Shown here: piece after piece, positions 13,739 through 22,120 of the stretch
Layout of the letters: every line of letters starts with the position of its first letter
Position numbering within the stretch: the first letter of the stretch is position 1
NCBI GenBank assembly: GCA_050739575.1
Contig: JBOIBN010000039.1
Coordinates: 1 to 22,878 of the forward strand
Length of the DNA stretch: 22,878 nucleotides
Source: JBOIBN01 sp050739575
GTDB taxonomy: Bacteria; Pseudomonadota; Gammaproteobacteria; JAKDMP01
Reading direction: 5' to 3'
The notes under the pieces: model-generated
Told to the model about the DNA's origin: nothing
What the model saw: the letters and a program-made list of their open reading frames with translations, nothing else
Databases searched by the model: none
Position numbers and translations under genes: made by a program

Positions 13739-15334
13739 ATGGCTTATCTAGCGCTCGCTCGCCGTTACCGCCCGCGCAACTTCGAAGAAGTGGTCGGGCA
13801 GCAGCACGTCGTGCGTGCGCTCGGCAACGCGCTCGAGCGCGGACGGCTGCACCACGCCTATCTTTTCTCCGGCACTCGCGGCGTCGGCAAGACCACGATC
13901 GCGCGCATTCTGGCTCGCTGCCTCAATTGTGAAAAGGGCGTTTCCGCCCATCCCTGCGGAGAATGCAGCGCCTGCCGAGCCATCGACGCGGGGCGATTCA
14001 TGGACCTTATCGAGGTGGACGCCGCCTCGCGTACCAAGGTGGAAGATACGCGAGATCTGCTGGAAAACGTGCCCTATGCGCCCGCCGAGGGTCGCTACAA
14101 GGTGTACCTCATAGACGAGGTGCACATGCTCTCCGGACATTCGTTCAACGCATTACTCAAGACGCTCGAGGAGCCGCCGGAACACGTGAAGTTCCTGCTC
14201 GCGACCACCGATCCGGAAAAGTTGCCGCTCACGGTGCTTTCGCGCTGCCTGGTTTTTGCGCTGCACCGACTTCCGGCAGCCGAGATCGAGGCGGCATTGG
14301 CGCGCATCGTGGAAAAGGAAGGGCTCACGGCCGAACCTGCCGCGCTGGCTGCGCTCGCCCGCGCGGCTCAGGGTTCGCTCCGCGATGCGCTCTCCCTGCT
14401 CGATCAGGCGCTCGCCTTCGGTAGTGCCGGACTGACCGAGGCGGAAGTAGCCTCGATGCTCGGTACCGTCGAACGCGGTGCGGTCTATGCATTGCTCGAA
14501 CGCCTCGCGGCCGACGACGGCGCCGGGTTGCTGGAGCGTCTTGCGGCGGTGACGCGGACGGCGGATGCGGGCGAAATCCTCGACAGCCTTGCCGAGGCCC
14601 TCGCGCTGATAGCGCGGCGGCAGATTGTGGCGGATGCGCCATTGTCTGCCGACACGCCCGCCGAGCTGGTGGACGCACTGGCGCGTGCGCTCACACCTGC
14701 AACGGTTCAGCTCGACTACGATATCGTCCTCGCCGGCAAACGGGACCTTGCGCTTGCGCCCGATCCCGCAGCCGTGCTTGAAATGGTGCTGCTGCGCATG
14801 CTGGCCTTTTCACCCCAGGATTTGCCGCCGCCTTCCGCCCGCGCCGATGGAAATGCGCGGGCGAAACCCGCACGTCCAGCCGAATCCCGAAAGGCAGATG
14901 CCGGGAAGGTGGATTCCGGAAAAGCGGACGCCGCTCCCGCCACCGCAGACAAGACCGGAGAAGACTGGGAAGCCGTGCTCGCGCGGCTGGAGATCGGCGG
15001 CTTGGTCCGCGAGCTGGCCGAACACTGTGTCCTGCTCGGCCGCGATGCCAGGACGATCCGTCTGCGGCTCGACGCGCGCGGACGAGAATTGCATACCGAG
15101 CGTTTGCAGTCGGCCCTTGAGCAGGCTCTCGCTGCGGAATATGGTGCTCCCCTGAAGCTCAGGATCGAAATCGGCGAAGGCGGCGCGCCCACGCCGGCGG
15201 CCAAACGTTCCGCCCTCGAAGCCGAACGTCAGGCCCGAGCCGAGCAGGCGATCGCGCAGGATCCGAACGTGGCCTCGCTGCGCGAAACCTTCGGCGCGGA
15301 GTTGATTCCCGACAGTATTCGACCGGAGGATTGA
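13739..15334 (+). CDS. dnaX: DNA polymerase III subunit tau
   Basis: DnaX is the clamp-loader ATPase. The 531-residue product from ATG 13739 starts MAYLALARRYRPRNFEEVVGQ, the family N terminus. Walker A is GTRGVGKT (Lys51), zinc ligands are Cys64, Cys73, Cys76 and Cys79, Walker B is VYLIDEVH (Asp126/Glu127), sensor 1 is LLATTD, and the SRC motif carries the arginine finger (Arg169). A charged linker from about residue 360 leads to a C-terminal tau-like domain. No A-rich slippery site like the one that makes gamma in E. coli was seen. A longer reading from 13595 would start inside the palindromic repeat and is rejected. ybaB and recR follow. Confidence 0.96.
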   Translation: MAYLALARRYRPRNFEEVVGQQHVVRALGNALERGRLHHAYLFSGTRGVGKTTIARILARCLNCEKGVSAHPCGECSACRAIDAGRFMDLIEVDAASRTKVEDTRDLLENVPYAPAEGRYKVYLIDEVHMLSGHSFNALLKTLEEPPEHVKFLLATTDPEKLPLTVLSRCLVFALHRLPAAEIEAALARIVEKEGLTAEPAALAALARAAQGSLRDALSLLDQALAFGSAGLTEAEVASMLGTVERGAVYALLERLAADDGAGLLERLAAVTRTADAGEILDSLAEALALIARRQIVADAPLSADTPAELVDALARALTPATVQLDYDIVLAGKRDLALAPDPAAVLEMVLLRMLAFSPQDLPPPSARADGNARAKPARPAESRKADAGKVDSGKADAAPATADKTGEDWEAVLARLEIGGLVRELAEHCVLLGRDARTIRLRLDARGRELHTERLQSALEQALAAEYGAPLKLRIEIGEGGAPTPAAKRSALEAERQARAEQAIAQDPNVASLRETFGAELIPDSIRPED

Positions 15335-15336
15335 AC

Positions 15337-15657
15337 ATGCCCGTGGATTTCGGCTCGTTTATGCGTGAGGCAAATAATCTCAAAGCCCGGCTGGAACAGA
15401 TGCAGGGCGAACTCGCGCAATTGGAATGCACGGGCGAGGCGGGCGGCGGCCAGGTTCGCGTGAGCATGAACGGGCAGTTCGAGGTGAGGCGGATCGCGAT
15501 CGAACCGGGCGCCTTCGACGATCACGCGATGCTGGAAGATCTCATGGCAGCAGCGACAAACGATGCCGTGCGTCGCGTGCGCGAAACGATTCAGGAGCGC
15601 TACGCCGGGCTCGCCGGCGGCATGCAACTTCCGCCCGGCATGCTGCCGGGACTATGA
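15337..15657 (+). CDS. ybaB: YbaB/EbfC nucleoid-associated protein
   Basis: This 106-residue DNA-binding protein of the YbaB/EbfC family forms dimers that bind the nucleoid. The N-terminal helix FMREANNLKARLEQMQGELAQLE is followed by the conserved strand with EAGGGQVRVSMNGQFEVRRIAIEP, and the C terminus ends GGMQLPPGMLPGL. ATG 15337 has GGAGGA 6 bases upstream; an alternative TTG at 15331 overlaps the dnaX stop and is less likely. It lies between dnaX and recR, the usual order. Confidence 0.95.
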   Translation: MPVDFGSFMREANNLKARLEQMQGELAQLECTGEAGGGQVRVSMNGQFEVRRIAIEPGAFDDHAMLEDLMAAATNDAVRRVRETIQERYAGLAGGMQLPPGMLPGL

Positions 15658-15682
15658 GACGCAAACTGAACGGGGGGGCTTG

Positions 15683-16288
15683 ATGGCCGGTGTTTTCCCG
15701 CCCGCGCTGCTCGAACTCATCGGTGCGCTGCGCTGCCTGCCGGGTGTCGGTCCGAAGTCGGCCCAGCGCGCCGCGTTTCATCTGCTCGAGCGTGACCGCG
15801 AGGGGGCCGAACGCCTGGCCCATGCGCTCGCTCATGCCGGCGAGGTGGTCGGCCGCTGCAAGCGCTGCCGGATGCTGGCCGAATCGGAGTTGTGTGCTAT
15901 TTGCGCTAATCCGAATCGCAGCGAACGCGAGCTTGTCGTGGTGGAGAGCCCGAGCGACGTCGCCGCCATTGAAGCGGCCACGGCCTATCACGGCCGTTAC
16001 TTCGTGCTGATGGGGCGGCTCTCTCCGCTTGACGGCATCGGTCCGGACGAGCTCGGTGCTGTCGAACTCGAAGCCCGGCTTGCGGACGGGGTGGAGGAAG
16101 TGATCGTGGCCACCGGCGCCACCGTGGAAGGCGAGGCGACCGCGCACTGGATCGGCGAACTCGCTCGTCGTCATGGTGTTCGCGCGACGCGCATCGCACA
16201 CGGCGTGCCGGTGGGCGGAGAACTCGAATACGTGGACGGTTCGACGCTTGCGCGCGCCTTCAACGGCCGCCGCGCGGTGGAAGACTGA
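15683..16288 (+). CDS. recR: Recombination protein RecR
   Basis: RecR acts with RecF and RecO to load RecA on gapped DNA. The 201-residue protein has the helix-hairpin-helix LPGVGPKSAQRAA (about residues 19-31), a zinc finger with Cys59, Cys62, Cys71 and Cys74 (CKRCRMLAESELCAIC), and a Toprim domain starting LVVVESPSDVAAIE. ATG 15683 follows a G-rich ribosome binding site, 25 bases after ybaB; an earlier in-frame start at 15563 would overlap ybaB. Probably co-transcribed with dnaX and ybaB. Confidence 0.96.
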   Translation: MAGVFPPALLELIGALRCLPGVGPKSAQRAAFHLLERDREGAERLAHALAHAGEVVGRCKRCRMLAESELCAICANPNRSERELVVVESPSDVAAIEAATAYHGRYFVLMGRLSPLDGIGPDELGAVELEARLADGVEEVIVATGATVEGEATAHWIGELARRHGVRATRIAHGVPVGGELEYVDGSTLARAFNGRRAVED

Positions 16289-16308
16289 GAAGCTCACAAA
16301 AGAGAATT

Positions 16309-16427
16309 TACCGCGGAGCAAGCAGAGATTGTTTTACAAGTCTGTTAACCAGTTCAAAAAAGGAAGCCGGATTATTATTGTTCGATCCATATTCCTCTCT
16401 CTGTGATCTCTGCGTTCTCTGCGGTGA
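16309..16427. repeat. AT-rich insert with terminal inverted repeats
   Basis: The left arm TACCGCGGAGCAAGCAGAGAT (16309-16329) is inverted at about 16406-16427 (ATCTCTGCGTTCTCTGCGGT), with roughly four mismatches. The interior (16330-16405) is much richer in A and T than flanking genes and has no ORF. It fills most of the recR-HIT spacer. CGCAGAG-type palindromic repeats are known as dispersed intergenic elements in many bacteria; this may be one, or a small MITE. Confidence 0.6.
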
Positions 16428-16469
16428 TAAGTCGGCGTAACTCCGAAATCCGGGCGTAAGGAGATCGAG

Positions 16470-16814
16470 ATGGACGATTGCGTGTTCTGCAAGATGGTGC
16501 GGGGCGAAATCAAGCCCGATACGGTCTACGAAGACGAAGAGATTCTCGCCTTCCGCGATCTCAATCCGCAGGCCCCTGTTCACATTCTTGTCATACCCAA
16601 GCGCCATATTCCAACGACGAACGATCTCTCCGCTGCGGATGAGGAGCTGATGGGTCGATTGGTACTGGCGACAGCTCGGATAGCGGAAGAGGAGGGCGTC
16701 GCCGAATCCGGCTACCGCACGGTCCTGAACTGCAACGCCGGCGCCGGGCAAAGCGTGTTTCACCTGCACCTGCATCTTTTGGGCGGCCGACGGCTGGGCT
16801 GGCCGCCGGGCTGA
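16470..16814 (+). CDS. HIT-family nucleotide hydrolase/transferase
   Basis: The 114-residue protein is a histidine-triad enzyme of the HinT/Hit type, which hydrolyses AMP-lysine or AMP-amine phosphoramidates in vitro. The triad is in FHLHLHLLGGR (His98, His100, His102; His100 is the predicted nucleophile). CVFCKMVRGEIK near the N terminus carries the Cys4/Cys7 pair that binds zinc in some members. AAGGAG precedes the ATG. It is separated from recR by the AT-rich inverted-repeat insert and leads into the plsC-like gene 8 bases later. Confidence 0.94.
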   Translation: MDDCVFCKMVRGEIKPDTVYEDEEILAFRDLNPQAPVHILVIPKRHIPTTNDLSAADEELMGRLVLATARIAEEEGVAESGYRTVLNCNAGAGQSVFHLHLHLLGGRRLGWPPG

Positions 16815-16822
16815 AGCCAGCG

Positions 16823-17602
16823 ATGCGCAGCACCGCGCGGATGCTTGGGCTCGGGCTACTCGCGATCCCGAGCATCGTGGCCGCGCTTGTGCTCTCTTTT
16901 ACGGGTACTTTCACGCCGGCACTCGATCGGCGCCTCCAGCCTTTTCTGATGCAGACCTGGTTCCGCTTGCTGGCCGGGCTCTTCGGACTTGTCATCGAGA
17001 TCGAGGGACGGCCCTTGTCCGGCCCCGCCATGATCGCCTGCAATCATCGCTCCTGGCTGGACATCGTCGCGCTCGGCGCGACGCTTACAGGTGCATTCGT
17101 TTCCAAGGCGGAGATTGCCCGCTGGCCGTTGCTCGGCTACTTTGCGCGTCGGGGCGGACGGACGCTCTTCATCAAACGTGGCGAATTGCGGAGCTTCAGT
17201 GCGCTCGGCGGAGAACTCCCGGCCCGCTTGCGCCGGGGCGAACGGGTGATCTTTTTTCCCGAGGGCACGGTGAGCGCTGCCCACGAGTTGCTCCGCTTCA
17301 AGCCGCGACTGTTCGAGGCGGCAGTTGCGACGGCTTGCCCGGTGCAGCCGGTCGCACTCGTGTATAGCGGCGGCGATGGTGCGGCGTTTGCGCCGATGAT
17401 GGATGGCGACGTACTCGGCCCTCACGCATTGCGTATTCTGCGCTGCCAGCGCACCGGGGTGCGGTTGCAATTTCTCGCACCGCTGGTCGTCGAAGGCGGT
17501 GATGCGAAAACACTTGCCGAGGAGGCCCATGCACGCGTCGCCGCGGCCCTGTCCGCTGGTGGGCGCAAGATCACCGGCCCGGCGCACGCCGCCGCCGTAT
17601 GA
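16823..17602 (+). CDS. plsC: 1-acyl-sn-glycerol-3-phosphate acyltransferase-like (PlsC family)
   Basis: This 259-residue acyltransferase of the PlsC family likely acylates lysophosphatidic acid at the inner membrane. NHRSWLD provides the catalytic His75/Asp80, and FPEGT (145-149) binds the acceptor phosphate. A hydrophobic N-terminal stretch (residues 8-28) is a probable membrane anchor. The upstream Shine-Dalgarno is weak, but spacing to the HIT gene (8 bases) suggests co-transcription. Family members vary in acyl acceptor (some transfer to ornithine or lyso-ornithine lipids), so the exact substrate is open. Confidence 0.88.
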   Translation: MRSTARMLGLGLLAIPSIVAALVLSFTGTFTPALDRRLQPFLMQTWFRLLAGLFGLVIEIEGRPLSGPAMIACNHRSWLDIVALGATLTGAFVSKAEIARWPLLGYFARRGGRTLFIKRGELRSFSALGGELPARLRRGERVIFFPEGTVSAAHELLRFKPRLFEAAVATACPVQPVALVYSGGDGAAFAPMMDGDVLGPHALRILRCQRTGVRLQFLAPLVVEGGDAKTLAEEAHARVAAALSAGGRKITGPAHAAAV

Positions 17603-17671
17603 CCCGGCGTACGATTTACACTACACTAGAGCGAAGCAAGCCGTGATTGCCCGACAGCCGGAAATGCCGTC

Positions 17672-18421
17672 ATGATGGACGAAGCGCAACATATCTCGCA
17701 CCGCTACGACAGCGAGTTGAAGGCGGTGCAGGACCGGGTGCTGACGATGGGCGAGTTGATCGAGCGTCAGATCGACATCGCGCTCGCCGCGCTCGTCGCG
17801 GGCGATCATGCGCTTGCCGAGCAGGTAACGCAGATGGATCACGAGGTCAATGCGCACGAGGTTGCGATTGACGAACAGTGCACGCGCATTCTGGCTCGCC
17901 ATCAACCGGCGGCGCGCGATCTGCGCCTTATCATCGCCATCATCAAGACCATCACAGATCTCGAACGCATCGGCGACGAGGCCGAGCGTATTGCACGCCA
18001 GGCCGTCATGATGACCGAATTCGGCGATATGCTCGAGTCCGAACTGACGGATCTCGAAGCTCTTGGTCAGCGCGTGAAAAAAATGCTTCACATCGGGCTC
18101 GATGCCTTTGCGCGTCTGGACGCGGAAGCGGCCCTGCGCATGGCGCGCAAGGACAAGAAGGTGGATCGCGAATACGAAGGGCTGATCCGCAAATCCATCA
18201 CCTACATGATGGAAGATCCGCGCACGATCCGGCGCGAACTGGCCGTGCTCTGGTGCGCGCGGGCGTTGGAGCGTATCGGCGATCACGCGAAAAACATGGC
18301 CGAGTACGTCGTGTTTCTCGTCCACGGCAAGGATGTGCGCCATCTCGGACTCAAGGGCATGGAGCGCGAGGTACACGGCGCCGAATCCGTAAACCTGCCG
18401 AACAAAAAAGATAGCATTTAG
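17672..18421 (+). CDS. phoU: Phosphate-transport regulator PhoU
   Basis: The 249-residue, all-helical protein is PhoU, which links Pst phosphate transport to the PhoR-PhoB system. It shows the two-fold PhoU repeat with ITDLERIGDEAERIARQ (first half) and ALERIGDHAKNMAEYVVF (second half); the acidic patches bind metal clusters in homologues. pst or phoB genes are not beside it here, so its partners must be elsewhere. Two ATGs (17672 and 17675) are possible starts; neither has a strong Shine-Dalgarno. dsbB starts 8 bases after the stop. Confidence 0.95.
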   Translation: MMDEAQHISHRYDSELKAVQDRVLTMGELIERQIDIALAALVAGDHALAEQVTQMDHEVNAHEVAIDEQCTRILARHQPAARDLRLIIAIIKTITDLERIGDEAERIARQAVMMTEFGDMLESELTDLEALGQRVKKMLHIGLDAFARLDAEAALRMARKDKKVDREYEGLIRKSITYMMEDPRTIRRELAVLWCARALERIGDHAKNMAEYVVFLVHGKDVRHLGLKGMEREVHGAESVNLPNKKDSI

Positions 18422-18429
18422 GAGCAACG

Positions 18430-18906
18430 ATGTGCCGCCGCGTCAACCTTCTGGGCTTTCTCGTGTGCGCGGCGATGCTCGCCTTCGCTTATTACCTGCA
18501 ATACGGCCCGGCGCAACTCAATCCCTGCCCGCTGTGCATATTCGAACGGATCGTGACCGCCGCGCTTGGCCTCGTGTTCCTGATTGCCTTCATACATCAT
18601 CCGAAGCGCTTCGGACGCTGGGTGTACGCCGGCCTGATCCTGATCGTCGCCGGTGTAGGCGTTTACATCTCCGCGCGCCACGTCTATATCCAGCTGCATC
18701 CCGGGACCGTCATGTCCTGCGGCGGCGCATCGCTCACGATTATGATCCAGCATCTGCCCGCGATCGAGGTCGTCCGCCAGGTTCTCCTCGGCTCGGGCGA
18801 ATGCGCCCACGTGGACAAGCTGCTCGGATTAACCTTGCCCGGCTGGGTGCTGATTGCCATGATCGTGCTCGGAATAGGCGGCATCGCGGCCAACGCCCGT
18901 CGCTGA
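18430..18906 (+). CDS. dsbB: Disulfide bond formation protein B
   Basis: DsbB is an inner-membrane quinone reductase that reoxidises periplasmic DsbA. The 158-residue protein has four hydrophobic segments, the first periplasmic CxxC in NPCPLCIFER (Cys33/Cys36) and the second pair Cys97 (MSCGG) and Cys125 (GSGECA). The Shine-Dalgarno TAGGAG overlaps the phoU stop, so the two genes are probably co-transcribed. No dsbA is in the window. Length and topology are normal for the family. Confidence 0.95.
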   Translation: MCRRVNLLGFLVCAAMLAFAYYLQYGPAQLNPCPLCIFERIVTAALGLVFLIAFIHHPKRFGRWVYAGLILIVAGVGVYISARHVYIQLHPGTVMSCGGASLTIMIQHLPAIEVVRQVLLGSGECAHVDKLLGLTLPGWVLIAMIVLGIGGIAANARR

Positions 18907-18920
18907 GCGAGAGCCAGAAG

Positions 18921-18949
18921 GTCCGGGCGGGGGGCCGGACTGCTATACT
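18921..18949 (+). promoter_or_regulatory. Hairpin and extended -10 promoter before arnT
   Basis: GTCCGG (18921-18926) pairs with CCGGAC (18935-18940), possibly ending dsbB transcription. Immediately after, TGCTATACT (18941-18949) is an extended -10. Transcription would start near 18956, 21 bases before the arnT GTG. No recognisable -35 or PmrA/PhoP box is seen. Confidence 0.45.
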
Positions 18950-18976
18950 TTTCGCACGTCCGTTCGGCGAATCGTC

Positions 18977-20620
18977 GTGTCAAACGCGACGCGCGCACGC
19001 TACTTCATCGCCCTCGTGCTCTTTGCACTGGTCTGGTTCTGGGGCCTGGGTCATCGTCCGCTGTTCAACACCGACGAGGGACGCTACGCGGAGATTCCGC
19101 GCGAGATGCTCGTAAGCGGCGACTGGGTCACGCCGCGCCTCAACAATCTGCGCTACTTCGAGAAACCGCCGCTCCAATACTGGGCGACCACGGCGGCCTA
19201 TGCCGTGTTCGGCGTACACGATTGGGCCGCGCGGTTGTGGACGGCGCTCTGCGGGTTTCTCACGGTGCTGCTGGCCGGACTCACCGCGGGGCGGCTGTAT
19301 GGTGAGCGCGCCGGCTGGTACGCGGCCGCCGCGCTCGCGGGCAGTTTTTACTTCGGATTTCTCGCCCATTTCAGCACGCTCGATGCGGGTCTTGCCTTCG
19401 CGATGAACCTCACCTTGTTCGGTTTCGTGCTTGCGCAGCATGCGCCGCCGCATTCGCGCGCCGAACGCGCGTGGATGCTCGTCGCCTACGGCGGTGCCGC
19501 GCTCGCCGTGCTCTCCAAAGGCCTGATCGGCATCATCCTGCCCGGTGCGGTGTTGGTGCTTTACCTGATTGTCAAACGCGAGATCGGTCTCTTGCGACGT
19601 TTGCACATCGGCATCGGGCTGGCTTTCTTTTTTGCGCTGGTGCTCCCATGGTTCATCGTGGTCTCGATCAAGAATCCGGATTTTCTGTACCAGTTTTTCG
19701 TCGTGCAGCAGTTCCTGCGCTTTCTGACCCCGATTGCCGAACGGCCGGGCGCCTGGTGGTACTTTTTCCCGCTGCTCCTGCTCGCCGTGCTGCCGTGGCT
19801 TGCGGCGGCGGTGCGCGGACTCTGGCGTCCGCCGCTACGGCTCTTTGCGCGCGGGGCCTTCGATCCGGCGGCCCTGCTGTGGCTGTGGGTTGTCTTCATC
19901 TTCGCCTTTTTCACCATTTCGCACTCCAAGCTTCCGAGCTACATCCTGCCGGTGATTCCGGCGTTTGCCGTGTTGATCGGGCGCGAACTTGCGGCCTCGC
20001 GGTCGAAACCATGGATCGGCGTCGCCGTGTCGCTGCTTGCCGGCGCGGTCATCGTCGCGGCGGGTTTTCTTGCGCCCCGCTACGTACATGGAACCGATCC
20101 GGCGATGCTTCGTGCGTATGAGCCCTGGGTGATTGCCGCCGGGGCGTTGATCGTGGCGGCGACGCTTGCGGCCTGCGCGCTGCGAGGTTGCCGATTCGCA
20201 CTCGTGGGGGTGATCGCCGCGGCGTGGTTGGTGGCGGCCCGGCTGATTCTGCTCGGTGGTGCGGCTTTGGGGCCGGAATATTCCACCCGTGCGCTCACGG
20301 CCGAGGTCGCCCGCTATAATCGCCCCGGAGTTCCCATCTATTCGGTCGGCGGTTATCAGCAGACGCTGCCTTTCTATCTTCGGCGCACCATGACGCTCGT
20401 CGCATATCAGGGCGAAATGCAGTTCGGGATCGAGCACGCACGCGGTTCGCTCGCGGACCGCTACCTGCCGACGCTCCAGGACTTCGCGACCGCCTGGCGC
20501 GGCAAGCGCGAGGCGCTCGCCTTCGTGCCGCGAGAGCTTATGGGTAAGGTGCAGGCGCTCGGCATTCATTACCGGATCGTCGGCGAAAACCCGGACTGGA
20601 TCGCGCTGGTGCCCGCATGA
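18977..20620 (+). CDS. arnT: ArnT-like lipid A aminoarabinose transferase (GT39/PMT family)
   Basis: ArnT moves 4-amino-4-deoxy-L-arabinose from undecaprenyl phosphate to lipid A on the periplasmic side, lowering affinity for polymyxin. The 547-residue protein has about a dozen hydrophobic segments. Motif FNTDEGRYAEIPREML (residues 30-45) carries the catalytic-site acidic residues of the first periplasmic loop, and LRYFEKPPLQYW (58-69) the second. The soluble C-terminal domain begins near residue 430. It starts with GTG and no strong Shine-Dalgarno; an extended -10 lies just upstream. The arnE-like gene overlaps its stop (ATGA). Other GT39 enzymes could look similar, but the arn neighbours support this. 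Confidence 0.88.
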   Translation: MSNATRARYFIALVLFALVWFWGLGHRPLFNTDEGRYAEIPREMLVSGDWVTPRLNNLRYFEKPPLQYWATTAAYAVFGVHDWAARLWTALCGFLTVLLAGLTAGRLYGERAGWYAAAALAGSFYFGFLAHFSTLDAGLAFAMNLTLFGFVLAQHAPPHSRAERAWMLVAYGGAALAVLSKGLIGIILPGAVLVLYLIVKREIGLLRRLHIGIGLAFFFALVLPWFIVVSIKNPDFLYQFFVVQQFLRFLTPIAERPGAWWYFFPLLLLAVLPWLAAAVRGLWRPPLRLFARGAFDPAALLWLWVVFIFAFFTISHSKLPSYILPVIPAFAVLIGRELAASRSKPWIGVAVSLLAGAVIVAAGFLAPRYVHGTDPAMLRAYEPWVIAAGALIVAATLAACALRGCRFALVGVIAAAWLVAARLILLGGAALGPEYSTRALTAEVARYNRPGVPIYSVGGYQQTLPFYLRRTMTLVAYQGEMQFGIEHARGSLADRYLPTLQDFATAWRGKREALAFVPRELMGKVQALGIHYRIVGENPDWIALVPA

Positions 20621-20988
20621 CCTGGATCGCCTTTGCCCTCGTTCTGACCGGTGTGCTTTTGAATGCGGCGGCGCAGTTCCTACTCAAGGCGGGCGTCAAC
20701 AGGATCGGCGTCATCGGGCTGCAATTCCATACGCTGATCCGATCGGGCCTCGAGCTGGCGGTCAATCCCTACATACTCGCCGGGCTTGCCTGCTACGTTG
20801 TGAGCGTCGTTGTCTGGCTGCTCGCGCTTTCGCGTACCGCCGTCAGCATTGCTTACCCAATGCTTTCGATCGGCTATATCGTGACCGCGCTTGCGGCCTG
20901 GGCCTTTCTCGGCGAAAACATGAACGTCGTCCGCTGGGCCGGCATCGGCGTCATCATCTTCGGCGTTTTCCTGGTCGCACGCAGTTGA
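20617..20988 (+). CDS. arnE: ArnE-like SMR-fold flippase subunit
   Basis: The 123-residue protein has four hydrophobic helices of the small multidrug resistance fold. WLLALSRTAVSIAYPMLSIGYIVTALAAW matches the ArnE/ArnF block, including the conserved AYPMLS. The glutamate of EmrE helix 1 is missing, as in ArnE, so it is unlikely to be a proton-coupled drug pump. In E. coli ArnE and ArnF together move undecaprenyl-phosphate aminoarabinose across the inner membrane; only one subunit is seen here. The ATG overlaps the arnT stop. Confidence 0.83.
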   Translation: MTWIAFALVLTGVLLNAAAQFLLKAGVNRIGVIGLQFHTLIRSGLELAVNPYILAGLACYVVSVVVWLLALSRTAVSIAYPMLSIGYIVTALAAWAFLGENMNVVRWAGIGVIIFGVFLVARS

Positions 20989-20998
20989 GAGGCCTCCA

Positions 20999-22120
20999 GT
21001 GAGTTCCGATTTTCTGCCCTTCGTGCGCCCCAACATCACGGAAGACACCATTGCCGGTGTTGCCGAAGTTTTGCGCTCGGGCTGGATTACTACCGGTCCG
21101 CAGGTGGCGGCGTTCGAGGCGGCGCTTTCCGATTATCTTGGCGGCCGTACCGTACTTGCGTTCAACCACGCGACCGGCGCGCTGGAAGAGGCGCTGCGTG
21201 CGCTCGGGATCGGTTCCGGCGACGAGGTGATCGTTCCCGACATGACCTTCGCGGCGACGGTGAACGTGGTGCTCCGCGCCGGCGCGAAACCGGTGCTCGT
21301 GGACGTAGATCTCGCCAGCCGCAATCTCGATGCGCCGCGCGTGGAAGCGGCGCTTACGGAACGCACGCGCGCCGTGATGCCGGTCCATTATGCAGGTCTT
21401 GCGGTGGACATGGATCCGATTAACACGCTTGCGCAAAAGCACGATCTGCGCGTGGTGGAAGACGCGGCGCACGCCATTGGCACCCGCTACAAGAATTGTC
21501 TGATCGGGAGTTTCGGCGACGTTGCCTGCTTCAGCTTCCACGCCAACAAGAACCTGACCACCATCGAGGGCGGCGCCGTCGTGACCGCCGATGATAAGGC
21601 GCTTGCCGCGCTGCGGGCGCTGCGCTTCCACGGCCAGGTGAAACTCGAAGACGGCAGCTACGATGTAATCCTGTCCGCGAACAAATACAACATGAGCGAC
21701 GTCAGCGCCCGCATCGGGCTCGACCAACTTGCCGTGCTCGATCGGCGCAACACGAGGCGGCGCGAACTGGCGGCACTTTATTTCGAGGCGCTCGCCGGCC
21801 TGGATGAACTGATGCAGCCCGCGCGCGGAGACGACGGCCACGCCTGGCACATGTTCGCCGTATGCGTACCGTTCGAGCGGCTCGGCACTGACCGCAAGAC
21901 GTTCCGCGAGGCGATGCAGGCCCGCGGCATCGGCACCGGCGTGCATTATCCCGCGCTGCATCAACTGAGCTTGTGCCGCGAGCTCGGTTTCCGCGCGGAA
22001 GATTTTCCGAATGCCGATCGTATCGGACGCGAAACCCTGACGCTGCCTTTGTTTCCCGAAATGCGCGATGCCGACGTGGAACGCGTCGCCGAGGCGCTCC
22101 GCGAGTTGCTGCATGACTGA
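20999..22120 (+). CDS. arnB: UDP-4-amino-4-deoxy-L-arabinose aminotransferase
   Basis: ArnB is a PLP enzyme of the DegT/DnrJ/EryC1 family that aminates UDP-4-keto-pentose with glutamate. The 373-residue protein begins SDFLPFVRPNITEDTIAGV and has the ArnB-like SGWITTGP block, EDAAHAIGT with the PLP-binding acids (Glu154/Asp155), and the Schiff-base lysine Lys184 in SFHANKNLTTIEGG. KYNMSDVSARIGLDQL and RGIGTGVHY follow as in E. coli ArnB. It starts with GTG after GAGAGG. arnC overlaps its end by 8 bases. Some sugar aminotransferases of the same family make other 4-aminosugars, but the operon context favours ArnB. Confidence 0.92.
   Translation: MSSDFLPFVRPNITEDTIAGVAEVLRSGWITTGPQVAAFEAALSDYLGGRTVLAFNHATGALEEALRALGIGSGDEVIVPDMTFAATVNVVLRAGAKPVLVDVDLASRNLDAPRVEAALTERTRAVMPVHYAGLAVDMDPINTLAQKHDLRVVEDAAHAIGTRYKNCLIGSFGDVACFSFHANKNLTTIEGGAVVTADDKALAALRALRFHGQVKLEDGSYDVILSANKYNMSDVSARIGLDQLAVLDRRNTRRRELAALYFEALAGLDELMQPARGDDGHAWHMFAVCVPFERLGTDRKTFREAMQARGIGTGVHYPALHQLSLCRELGFRAEDFPNADRIGRETLTLPLFPEMRDADVERVAEALRELLHD

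Noticed and set aside
14820..14960. Programmed frameshift in dnaX to make gamma
   Set aside because: The linker region has no A AAA AAG or longer A-run; the longest run is four A bases, and no stimulatory hairpin was evident.
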